The translations under genes were made by a program, and so were the position numbers. Shown here in pieces: positions 41,419 through 48,901 of a DNA stretch of 50,099 bases; position 1 is the stretch's first letter; every line of letters starts with the position of its first letter. The stretch is from CAZGVV01 sp964529155 (GTDB lineage: Bacteria > Pseudomonadota > Alphaproteobacteria > Rickettsiales > SXRF01). The notes beneath the pieces were generated by a model. That model worked only from the letters and a program-made list of their open reading frames with translations. It was not told where the DNA came from and did no database searches. The stretch is from NCBI GenBank assembly GCA_964529155.1, contig CAZGVV010000004.1, positions 1 to 50,099 of the forward strand, in the 5' to 3' direction.

Positions 41419-41913
41419 TTATGGGGTGGTGATAACCGTGACTGCACGGCGGTTTTGAGCCCATGCAGCGTCGTTCGAGCCAAGCACTGCAGGACGTTCT
41501 TTTCCGTAAGAGATTACCGAAATGCGATTAGCAGGAACGCCGAGGCTCACCAGATATTTTTTGGTGGAAGCCGCACGGCGTTGGCCAAGAGCCAAGTTGT
41601 ATTCGCGTGTGCCACGTTCGTCGCAATGGCCTTCAACGCTTACATTCACGCTGGAATATTGTTTCAGCCATTGAGCCTGGCGTTGTAAAGTGCCTTGGGC
41701 TTCACTGTTGATGGCCGAGCTATCAAGGTCAAAGAATACGCGGTCACCCACATTGGCGGCCAATTCTTCCTGAGAGCCAGGACGCACAGGTGCGCCGCTG
41801 CCATTTGCATTGCCTGAACCACCGGCGCCGCTGCCGCTGCCATTGGGTGCTTCGCACGCGGCCAGCAGAAATACTGCTGAGAGGACCGCGAAAAATTTCG
41901 TATACATTTTCAT
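41419..41913 (-). CDS. pal: Peptidoglycan-associated lipoprotein Pal
   Basis: 164 residues. The lipobox LLAAC near residues 17-21 gives an outer-membrane lipoprotein. A Gly/Ser/Asn-rich linker leads to the OmpA-like domain: RVFFDLDSSAINSEAQ, VEGHCDERGTREYNLALGQRRA and ISYGKERPAV, with the Asp and Arg that bind diaminopimelate. RBS AAGGAGAACG precedes the ATG. It works with TolB and TolA in envelope constriction. Confidence 0.95.
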   Translation of the reverse strand: MKMYTKFFAVLSAVFLLAACEAPNGSGSGAGGSGNANGSGAPVRPGSQEELAANVGDRVFFDLDSSAINSEAQGTLQRQAQWLKQYSSVNVSVEGHCDERGTREYNLALGQRRAASTKKYLVSLGVPANRISVISYGKERPAVLGSNDAAWAQNRRAVTVITTP

Positions 41914-42077
41914 AACTCGTTCTCCTTAAAAGTCTTATGGTTGAGCCTGTTACGCCAGCTTCTTCGATCGGCTGCAAGCCAAGCGTTTCGTGGCGAATCT
42001 GGTGTTACAACTAGTCCGAATGCTGGGAAAAGCAATCAGTTTTCCTACGTTCTCCTCTAAATAGGCCCTGCGTTGTG

Positions 42078-43391
42078 CTATAAAGGCAACAGTGGTGACC
42101 ACGCGGGATCAGATGCATCGATGGGCGTTGAGACTTCGCGTAGATTATAACCCGTTACATCCACCGAATAAAGTCGGCTACGACCGGCCTTATCCTGGCG
42201 TGTAAACATGATTACCCGGCCATTGGGCGACCAGGTGGGGCCTTCTTCCAGATAGCTGGATGTCAGCACCCGTTCACCGCTTCCATCGGGGCGCATGACG
42301 CCAATATAGAATTGACCACCAGAGATTTTTGTAAAGGCGATCAAGTCGCTGCGGGGTGACCACACTGGTGTGCCATATTTGCCACTGCCAAAGCTGATGC
42401 GCTCTACACCAGAGCCGTCTGAACTCATCGTGTAAAGCTGTTGTGAGCCGCCACGGTCAGAGTTAAACACAATGCGCTTTGAATCGGGTGAATAAGACGG
42501 TGAAGTATTTATATCATCGCCGTTGGTTAAGCGTTTGAGTTGGTGACTATGAATACCCATGGTGTAGATATTGGTAGAGCCCGTATCACCGCCTGCGATT
42601 GACATAATAATAGAATTTCCATCTGGCGAGAAACGCGGGGCAAAAGACATGCCGTCAAATGTGCCGAGCGCTTCTTCGCGTCCCGTTTGCAAATCGCGCA
42701 AGAATACACGCGGCTGTTTACCTGCAAATGAGAGGTAAATTACTTCTTGTGAATTCGGGGAGAAGCGTGGCGTGAGAGCAAGGAAGCGCCCATCGGTTAG
42801 AAATTTATGGTTTTCACCGTCTTGATCCATAATAGCTAAGCGTTTGATGCGTTTTTGCAACGGGCCGCTTTCTGCGACATAAACGATTCGCGTATCAAAA
42901 TAACCGGTTTCACCAGTCAAGCGAGTGTAAATTTCATCTGCAACGACGTGAGCTATACGTCGCCAGTTGCTACGAAAGCTGTTGTATTGCTTGCCTGCAG
43001 CTTGTTGCTCGCCAAATACGTCCCAAAGACGGAAATCAACACGCATGCGGTCACCATTTATGGTGATGGCGCCAGTTACTAATGCATTCGCATTAATTTG
43101 ACGCCAGTCAGCAAAGCGTGGTGTGCCGGTCTGACCGGCTGCTTGTTCAATAAAAGCGGAAGAATCAATGGGCTTAAATAGCCCTGATCGTTCAAGATCC
43201 GCGGCAATTACGCGTGCCATATTTTGGCCGATCTGGCTATCACCCCCAAAATCAGGAATTGCTATGGGAAGAGGGGCCACATTGCCTTTAGTAATATCAA
43301 TTTTTAGCTGTGCGTGTGCAGGCAGGCAAAGCGTCATTATGCCAAGCAACGTAAGCAAGCTAAATAAATTTCGGCAAAACAGGCGGTTCAT
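42078..43391 (-). CDS. tolB: Tol-Pal translocation protein TolB
   Basis: 437 residues. The signal peptide (FCRNLFSLLTLLGIMTLCLPAHA) precedes the N-terminal domain (LKIDITKGNVAPLPIAIPDF). The C-terminal six-bladed propeller follows, with repeated WSP/FSPDG elements (LTPRFSPNSQEV, APRFSPDGNSI, SPSYSPDSKRI, TPVWSPRSDLI, GPTWSPNGRVI). It is a periplasmic partner of Pal and TolA. It lies between tolA and pal. Confidence 0.96.
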   Translation of the reverse strand: MNRLFCRNLFSLLTLLGIMTLCLPAHAQLKIDITKGNVAPLPIAIPDFGGDSQIGQNMARVIAADLERSGLFKPIDSSAFIEQAAGQTGTPRFADWRQINANALVTGAITINGDRMRVDFRLWDVFGEQQAAGKQYNSFRSNWRRIAHVVADEIYTRLTGETGYFDTRIVYVAESGPLQKRIKRLAIMDQDGENHKFLTDGRFLALTPRFSPNSQEVIYLSFAGKQPRVFLRDLQTGREEALGTFDGMSFAPRFSPDGNSIIMSIAGGDTGSTNIYTMGIHSHQLKRLTNGDDINTSPSYSPDSKRIVFNSDRGGSQQLYTMSSDGSGVERISFGSGKYGTPVWSPRSDLIAFTKISGGQFYIGVMRPDGSGERVLTSSYLEEGPTWSPNGRVIMFTRQDKAGRSRLYSVDVTGYNLREVSTPIDASDPAWSPLLPL

Positions 43392-43433
43392 AATAGCTCC
43401 TGATATATCGGGTGAGCAGATTGGAGACAGAGT

Positions 43434-44258
43434 TTAGTACAGCATCTGCGATGGATCAAATGTAAATTCCATAAAGCTCCAACCTTCGTATTTATCCGCG
43501 GGTAATTCTTTCAGTGGTGAGCAAATATGCACTGCACGATTTGCCGCTTCTGCGGCAGCGCGGTAAGTAGGGTCGGCCATTTTGCGTTTGGTTTCGTCAG
43601 TATATTGCGCGTCTATCAGCGAACCATCGCGATTGAGCCATAATTTAATGACTACGATCAGTGTGTGTGCATCTTTTGCGCCGGCATTCAAGCTCCAGCA
43701 TTTATAAAGTTGGCCGCGAATGGAATCGCGCACGGTCTGGCCGATCGGAATATTCGGATTATAGGGTACTTCGCTGTGATTGCGGGAAGGCGACGTTGCT
43801 TCTTTAGCTTTTTCTGGCGTTTTTGCTTGTTCTTTCGCTGCCTCTTTCTGCACGGCTTTTAGCACGGCGAGCAAGTCGTCTTCCTTGGGCTTCTTCTCTT
43901 TTTTCTCTTCCGGCTTTTTTACTTCTTCTTTTTTTACTTCCGGCTTTGGCGGAGCTGGTGTTGGTTCCTTCGGCGGGGGAGGTGGAGGTGGTGCTGCGGC
44001 AGTGGTTACGTGCGGTGTTTCTTTCTTAGCCGCCGGTTGTTTCTTTTCTTCTTTTTGTTTGGGAGCAGGCGGCGCTTCAGCTGATTTTACGTTTGTAATC
44101 TCCGTGATGGGCAAAATATCTACGGTTAAAACCAAAGGTTCGGGCGGGTTGCGGCGTGGAAATAGTTCGGGCATGCCGACAAAAAGTATTAGAAAAAGCA
44201 ACACATGCATCAGTGCCGATGCGATTAACGCTTTGCTACGTTCGCGGGGCATATGCAT
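43434..44258 (-). CDS. tolA: Cell envelope protein TolA
   Basis: 274 residues. The N-terminal membrane helix (ALIASALMHVLLFLILFVG) is followed by a Pro/Lys/Glu-rich central region (PPPPPPKEPTPAPPKPEVKKEE) that spans the periplasm. The C-terminal domain (YNPNIPIGQTVRDSIRGQLYKCWSLNAGAKD to FDPSQ) resembles TolA domain III. The central region is shorter than in enterics. Within tolQRAB. Confidence 0.93.
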   Translation of the reverse strand: MHMPRERSKALIASALMHVLLFLILFVGMPELFPRRNPPEPLVLTVDILPITEITNVKSAEAPPAPKQKEEKKQPAAKKETPHVTTAAAPPPPPPPKEPTPAPPKPEVKKEEVKKPEEKKEKKPKEDDLLAVLKAVQKEAAKEQAKTPEKAKEATSPSRNHSEVPYNPNIPIGQTVRDSIRGQLYKCWSLNAGAKDAHTLIVVIKLWLNRDGSLIDAQYTDETKRKMADPTYRAAAEAANRAVHICSPLKELPADKYEGWSFMEFTFDPSQMLY

Positions 44259-44265
44259 GGTAGAA

Positions 44266-44715
44266 TTATTTACCTGGTGGTGTAGTTGGTGCTTCCGTCA
44301 CCAGCGACACTTTGGGAAAACCTGCGCCGCTGATTTGCGCCACAACTTGCATGACGCGCCCATAATCCACTGTTTTATCGCCCCGCACAAAAATGCGCGT
44401 GTCATGCTTTTGGCCTGCGATGGCGTTAAGTTTCGTGGACAAGTCTTTTAACTGTACCTCCGTTTTTTGAATAAATATTTTCCCCCCTGAAGCTACAGAA
44501 ACAGAAAGCGGCTCATCTTGTCCCGGAAGCGGGGCTGCATCTGCTTTTGGTAAATCAACATTGACACCTGCGGTGAGCATGGGAGCGGTAACCATGAAAA
44601 TCACCAGCAGCACAAGCATTACGTCCACCATGGGTGTTACGTTGATTTCTGTGAAAGGATGACGGCTCAGGCGGTCGCGCCCACGGCCTCGGCCATTACC
44701 AAGTGAAGCGCCCAT
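44266..44715 (-). CDS. tolR: Biopolymer transport protein TolR (ExbD family)
   Basis: 149 residues. EINVTPMVDVMLVLLVIFMVTAPML holds the membrane helix and the proton-pathway Asp. A periplasmic domain follows (VSVASGGKIFIQKTEVQLKDL, IFVRGDKTVDYGRVMQVVAQISGAGF). It forms the motor with TolQ. Stop of tolQ and start of tolR are one base apart. Confidence 0.95.
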   Translation of the reverse strand: MGASLGNGRGRGRDRLSRHPFTEINVTPMVDVMLVLLVIFMVTAPMLTAGVNVDLPKADAAPLPGQDEPLSVSVASGGKIFIQKTEVQLKDLSTKLNAIAGQKHDTRIFVRGDKTVDYGRVMQVVAQISGAGFPKVSLVTEAPTTPPGK

Positions 44716-44716
44716 A

Positions 44717-45463
44717 TTATCCCTCGATCTGGCGTGAGAGGATGGTATTAAATTCTGTGCCGAAATCTTCTAGTCGCCCTGAATACTGGGAGAGCGAATT
44801 AGAGAATTTATTATATGCAATGACGGCGGGAATAGCGGCAAACAAACCGCAGGCAGTGGCAAACAGCGCCTCGGCAATACCGGGAGCTACAGCTGCGAGC
44901 GATGTGTTTTTCGACAACGCGATGGCATGAAAGCTATTCATGATACCCCATACCGTTCCAAACAGTCCTATAAAGGGAGCTGAGGTGCCGACAGTGGCTA
45001 AAAATCCGAGTCCATTTTCCAGCCGGTCAAATTCGCGATTACGTGCAACGCCCATAATCTGTACGATACGCTCGCGTACTGCGGTACGTTGAGGGCTGCC
45101 GGGTGAGCCCATACCGCTGGTTTTTGAGCGTACCCATTCATCCATCGCGGCATTGAACATGCTTGCAATCGGATGGTTAGCCCGTTTTTTGGTGCGTTCA
45201 TGCAGCTTATCTAACGCATCACTGCTCCAGAACTCGCTTTCGAAGGATTTTGTTTTAAGGCGTATGCTGGCCAGGATCATCCATTTTTCAATAATAATCA
45301 CCCAGGACCAGAATGAAGCGAGCAGAAGTACTAAAATGACTGCCTTCACCATTAAATCTGCCTGCAAAAACAGGCCGATCATTGATAAATCCGTGGCAAC
45401 TGGGGGCGCGCTGGCCGCAAGAGTGGCGGATTGAACGGGATCAACGGCAGTGGATACGGGCAT
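44717..45463 (-). CDS. tolQ: Biopolymer transport protein TolQ (MotA/ExbB family)
   Basis: 248 residues with three membrane helices (LMVKAVILVLLLASFWSWVII, LGFLATVGTSAPFIGLFGTVWGIMNSF, VAPGIAEALFATACGLFAAIPAVIAYN). The family motif GTVWGIM and the proton-channel Thr residues are present. It converts proton motive force to TolA movement. First gene after ybgC in the tol operon. Confidence 0.95.
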   Translation of the reverse strand: MPVSTAVDPVQSATLAASAPPVATDLSMIGLFLQADLMVKAVILVLLLASFWSWVIIIEKWMILASIRLKTKSFESEFWSSDALDKLHERTKKRANHPIASMFNAAMDEWVRSKTSGMGSPGSPQRTAVRERIVQIMGVARNREFDRLENGLGFLATVGTSAPFIGLFGTVWGIMNSFHAIALSKNTSLAAVAPGIAEALFATACGLFAAIPAVIAYNKFSNSLSQYSGRLEDFGTEFNTILSRQIEG

Positions 45464-45472
45464 GAGAAAGTC

Positions 45473-45853
45473 CTATGGTTGAACGTGAGTAAAACAACGT
45501 ATTAACGCATCCTGTACCGCGGCTGGCATGCGGCACGGTCGAAAATCGCGGCCCACCACACCGATGCGCACGCGCAATTGGCATAAGGTAATACTATCGC
45601 GCATAATGGTTTGTTGCATGGTCAGGCTAGCCTTGCCTATATTTTCCAGAGACGTGTGAATTGTCAAGAGATCATCGAGTCGGGCAGGGTTTAAAAAGTC
45701 GGTTTCCACGCGGCGTACCACGAAGGCCACACCTGTTTGTTCCAGTAATATGGATTGCTCAATTCCTGCAGTCCTTAATGCTTCTGTTCGTGCACGCTCA
45801 GCAAATTTAAGGTAATTNNNNNNNNNNTAAACGCGGAGTAAAAACGGGGGCAT
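45473..45853 (-). CDS. ybgC: Tol-Pal acyl-CoA thioesterase YbgC, interrupted by gap
   Basis: The hotdog-fold thioesterase starts MPPFLLRVY and resumes after the gap at NYLKFAERARTEALR. In intact homologues about 13 residues, including the catalytic Asp of EDTDAGG, lie between. So the ten N stand for about 40 bases, not ten. The rest (VVRRVETDFLNPARLDDLLTIHTSL) is normal. Family substrates are short to medium acyl-CoA. First gene of the tol cluster, 9 bases from ruvB. Confidence 0.88.
   Translation of the reverse strand: MPPFLLRVXXXXNYLKFAERARTEALRTAGIEQSILLEQTGVAFVVRRVETDFLNPARLDDLLTIHTSLENIGKASLTMQQTIMRDSITLCQLRVRIGVVGRDFRPCRMPAAVQDALIRCFTHVQP
45818..45827. other. Assembly gap (10 N) in ybgC
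   Basis: Ten N replace the catalytic segment of ybgC. The homology spacing suggests about 40 missing bases. Confidence 0.98.
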
Positions 45854-45862
45854 AGTTTAATC

Positions 45863-46906
45863 TTATTGCTGCTCTATCAACGCCAGCTGTTCACATGATA
45901 GGCTTGGCGGGGTAAGTCCCAAATGCCCATAACAACCGCTAGTTAACATTCGGCCTCGTGGTGTACGCTGAATAAAGCCGATTTGTAGCAAATACGGCTC
46001 AATCGTTTCTTCAATGGCATCGCGTTGTTCTGAAAGTCCTGCTGCAATGGTTTCTACTCCTACCGGACCACCGGCATAAAAATCAGCGATATAGCGTAAA
46101 TAACGGCGATCGGCACTGTCCAGGCCAAGTGCATCTACTTCCAGGCATTGCAGCCCATAATCCGCCAAGCTGCGGTCTACGCTGGTTTTGCCCTGGGCAT
46201 GCGCATAGTCGCGGACGCGTTTTAGCAGGCGCATGGCAATACGGGGTGTGCCTCGCGCCCGGGCGGCAATTTCAGCGCAACCATCGGGCGTGATGCTCAT
46301 GGAAAGTAACGTGGCACCGCGAGAGATCACCTGCTCCAGTTCTGCCTGACTATAGAAACGCAAACGCAAAGGGATTCCAAAACGATCACGCAAGGGATTG
46401 GATAATAGTCCCAGCCGAGTGGTTGCACCAACCAGCGTAAAAGGTGGCAGATCAATGCGCACCGTGCGTGCAGCAGGACCTTCGCCGATCATGATGTCGA
46501 GTTTATAATCCTCCATGGCGGAATAAAGCATTTCCTCCACGGCGATATTTAAGCGATGAATCTCATCAATAAATAATACATCGCGCGGCTCTAAGCTGGT
46601 TAAAATCGCCGCCAGATCACCGGCGCGGGATAAGATAGGGCCGGCGGTCGGCCTAAATCCCGTTCCCATTTCACGTGCTACGATTTGGGCGAGTGTCGTT
46701 TTCCCAAGCCCTGGTGGGCCGTGAAACAAGACGTGATCCAGTGCATCACCGCGAGAGCGCGCAGCACTGATAAAGACACTTAGGTTTTTTCGTGCTTCCT
46801 GTTGGCCAATAAAATCCTGCAATGTTTGCGGGCGCAGGCTATGGGCAGCATGGTCTTCTTCGCGTGGGGCAGAAGTGACGGGGCTATCTTCCGGTTTCGT
46901 GCGCAT
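45863..46906 (-). CDS. ruvB: Holliday junction helicase RuvB
   Basis: 347 residues, AAA+ ATPase. FHGPPGLGKTTLAQIVARE is Walker A, ILTSLEPRDVLFIDEIHRL is Walker B, and VGATTRLGLLSNPLRDRFGI is the sensor/arginine-finger region. The C-terminal winged helix ends TPRGRMLT. It drives branch migration with RuvA. It shares one base with the ruvA stop (TAATG). Confidence 0.97.
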   Translation of the reverse strand: MRTKPEDSPVTSAPREEDHAAHSLRPQTLQDFIGQQEARKNLSVFISAARSRGDALDHVLFHGPPGLGKTTLAQIVAREMGTGFRPTAGPILSRAGDLAAILTSLEPRDVLFIDEIHRLNIAVEEMLYSAMEDYKLDIMIGEGPAARTVRIDLPPFTLVGATTRLGLLSNPLRDRFGIPLRLRFYSQAELEQVISRGATLLSMSITPDGCAEIAARARGTPRIAMRLLKRVRDYAHAQGKTSVDRSLADYGLQCLEVDALGLDSADRRYLRYIADFYAGGPVGVETIAAGLSEQRDAIEETIEPYLLQIGFIQRTPRGRMLTSGCYGHLGLTPPSLSCEQLALIEQQ

Positions 46907-47523
46907 TAGGCCAGTTCCTTAAGGCTGCGGCGAATCAAAATATCAACCCCCGCATCCGCTTCGGCATCTTTCATGGCCGTGGCGGCGGCACTGTAGGCTT
47001 CTGAGCGGCCATAGCCCAGATTGGTGAGGGCGGAAATAACGTCGTCCAACGTTGTGGCGGGCTGTGAGGCTGGAATTGCGGGGGTTTTTTCTTTGATTTT
47101 AGCGCTGCTGATCTGCATTTTGGAGCCGGAAACTTTATCTTTCAATTCAGCAATAATGCGTTCTGCCAGTTTTGCGCCAATGCCGTGAATCCGGCTGAAT
47201 GCCGTGGTATCGCGTGCTAAAATTGCCTGGAGAAGTGCGTCTGGGGGCAGTGCGTCTAATATAGTGAGCGCTGCTTTGGAGCCTACACGTTGGACCCCGG
47301 TAAGTTTGCGGAACCATTCGCGCTCAGCATGGCTGGCAAATCCATATAAATGGATGTGGTCTTCACGTACATGCGTTTCCACGATTAATTCTGCCGCTTC
47401 CCCGGGGGAAAGTGCCGCTTGCAGACGTGCGGCACAAAATAATTCATAGCCCACCCCGCCGACGTCCAGCACGATGCCGTCATCACCAATACTAGCGACA
47501 ATGCCTTTGAGTCTGCCGATCAT
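46906..47523 (-). CDS. ruvA: Holliday junction binding protein RuvA
   Basis: 205 residues. The N-terminal OB fold (MIGRLKGIVASIGDDGIVLDVGGVGYELF) leads to helix-hairpin-helix motifs (KLTGVQRVGSKAALTIL, RIHGIGAKLAERIIAELKDK). The C-terminal domain III (VISALTNLGYGRSEAYSAA) contacts RuvB. It binds four-way junctions as a tetramer. Confidence 0.96.
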   Translation of the reverse strand: MIGRLKGIVASIGDDGIVLDVGGVGYELFCAARLQAALSPGEAAELIVETHVREDHIHLYGFASHAEREWFRKLTGVQRVGSKAALTILDALPPDALLQAILARDTTAFSRIHGIGAKLAERIIAELKDKVSGSKMQISSAKIKEKTPAIPASQPATTLDDVISALTNLGYGRSEAYSAAATAMKDAEADAGVDILIRRSLKELA

Positions 47524-47525
47524 GT

Positions 47526-47592
47526 AGGTTTCAGGTTTTAGGTTTCAGGTTTTAGCTATAGCGGAAAATATAAAGGCTGTAACCTGAAACTT
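47526..47592. repeat. Heptamer-repeat inverted structure between ruvA and ruvC
   Basis: Four tandem 7-mers alternate AGGTTTC and AGGTTTT (47526-47553). AACCTGAAACTT (47581-47592) is their inverse, so a hairpin can form. It fills the whole space between ruvA and ruvC. Confidence 0.75.
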
Positions 47593-48094
47593 AACGTTTT
47601 GCAAAATGTGCATGAGTAATCGCTACCGCAAGCGCATCCATGGCGTCTGCGCCCGCCTCTAGTCCTCGGCAGGCGGGTAATAATACGCGGACCATGGCGG
47701 CGATTTGTGTTTTGTCGGCGTGTCCTGCGCCAACGACTGATTTCTTAACTAGATTAGCCGGGTAGGGGGCGACGGATAATCCATGTAATGCGCAGGTAAG
47801 CAAAATAGCGCCGCGCGCTTGGCCGAGTTTTAAACTGGAAGCGCTGTTTTTATTGACGAACGTTTCTTCTACAGCGGCGGATTGCGGTTGATGTTCGCTA
47901 ATAACAGAGGCAAGCGCATCATGGAGGGTTTTGAGTCGGTCAGCTAACTCGCCGGTCGCCTGGGTGCTGATCGTTCCTGCCGCGATGAAGGTGAGGCGGG
48001 GGCCATCGCATGCAACAATACCCCAGCCTGTACGCTGCAATCCGGGATCAATGCCAATGATGCGAGTGCGTGAAGATGTGGATGATTGAATCAT
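47591..48094 (-). CDS. ruvC: Holliday junction resolvase RuvC
   Basis: 167 residues. IIGIDPGLQRTGWGIV supplies the first catalytic Asp, AAVEETFVN the Glu, and LEAGADAMDALAVAITHAHF the last Asp pair. It cuts junctions symmetrically as a dimer. The ATG overlaps the yebC stop (ATGA). The order yebC-ruvC-ruvA-ruvB is conserved in Proteobacteria. Confidence 0.96.
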   Translation of the reverse strand: MIQSSTSSRTRIIGIDPGLQRTGWGIVACDGPRLTFIAAGTISTQATGELADRLKTLHDALASVISEHQPQSAAVEETFVNKNSASSLKLGQARGAILLTCALHGLSVAPYPANLVKKSVVGAGHADKTQIAAMVRVLLPACRGLEAGADAMDALAVAITHAHFAKR

Positions 48095-48822
48095 CCAAGC
48101 TTATCCATGACATCTTGGGGAATCTCGGCATTGCTGAATACTTCTTGCACATCGTCATGATCTTCCAGCGTATCGATCAATTTGAGTAAGGCGCGTGCTT
48201 GCTCTTCATCCAAGGGCGCAGATGTTTTGGGAATCCAGGTAAGCTTGGCGGAAGTGGGGTGTCCGAATATGGCTTCCAAACTATCGCGCACTGCGCCGAA
48301 CGCGTCGGCGGCACAGATAACACTGTGTTCTTCCGGTCCGGTTTCGCAATTATCGGCACCGGCTTCTAGGGCGGCTTCAAACATGCGGTCTTCTGTCGCA
48401 ATGCTGAAGGGATAAGTGATACGGCCTACGAAATCAAACATGAAGCTTACGCTGCCGGTTTCACCCAGCGCGCCGCCAAGTTTACTAAAGGCAGCGCGAA
48501 CATCGGAGGCTGTACGGTTACGGTTATCTGTTAAGGCTTGAACAATAAGTGCAGTGCCGCCTGGTCCGTAGGCTTCATAGCGAACAGGTTCAAAATTATC
48601 GCTGGCGCGTTTAATGGCCTGTTCGATTTTATCCCGTGGCATGTTTTCTTCGCGCGCCCATTGAATTGCGCTGCGTAGCCGGGGATTGGTAGCAGGGTCT
48701 GGCGCGCCACCTTTGCATGCGGCGATAATTTCTCGGCCGATTTTGGTAAACATTTTCCCGCGCTTGGCGTCTTGCGCGCCCTTGCGGTGCATAATATTTT
48801 TAAACTGCGAATGGCCAGCCAT
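48091..48822 (-). CDS. yebC: YebC/PmpR family regulatory protein
   Basis: 243 residues. MAGHSQFKNIMHRKGAQDAKRGKMFTKIGREI is the family signature, and DNRNRTASDVRAAFSKLGGALGETGSVSFMF is the central block. Members are described as transcription regulators or as ribosome-associated factors for proline-rich sequences. The latter would suit the proline-rich proteins nearby, but that is speculation. Start is clear, divergent in composition from the repeat upstream. Confidence 0.95.
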   Translation of the reverse strand: MAGHSQFKNIMHRKGAQDAKRGKMFTKIGREIIAACKGGAPDPATNPRLRSAIQWAREENMPRDKIEQAIKRASDNFEPVRYEAYGPGGTALIVQALTDNRNRTASDVRAAFSKLGGALGETGSVSFMFDFVGRITYPFSIATEDRMFEAALEAGADNCETGPEEHSVICAADAFGAVRDSLEAIFGHPTSAKLTWIPKTSAPLDEEQARALLKLIDTLEDHDDVQEVFSNAEIPQDVMDKLG

Positions 48823-48828
48823 AGGGGT

Positions 48829-48901
48829 GATGAACGATAAAGGATGAAAGATAAGGTAATCTTCTACCTCATCGCTTATCCTTCATCTCTCATCATTTAT
48901 C
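48829..48901. repeat. Heptamer-repeat inverted structure between yebC and the OmpA-family gene
   Basis: The left arm is four 7-mers of the form GATRAAN (48829-48856), and the right arm is the inverse of five such 7-mers (48865-48901). A hairpin of about 30 bp forms with several G-U or mismatched pairs. The repeat runs into the last codons of the OmpA-family gene. Confidence 0.75.

Noticed and set aside
43780..44451. 223-codon plus-strand Ser/Gly-rich ORF across tolA/tolR
   Set aside because: It is the reverse of the Pro/Lys-rich tolA region, and the Ser/Phe/Gly bias is a by-product.
47526..47592. Possible CRISPR array
   Set aside because: Units of 7 bp without spacers; no cas genes anywhere in the window.
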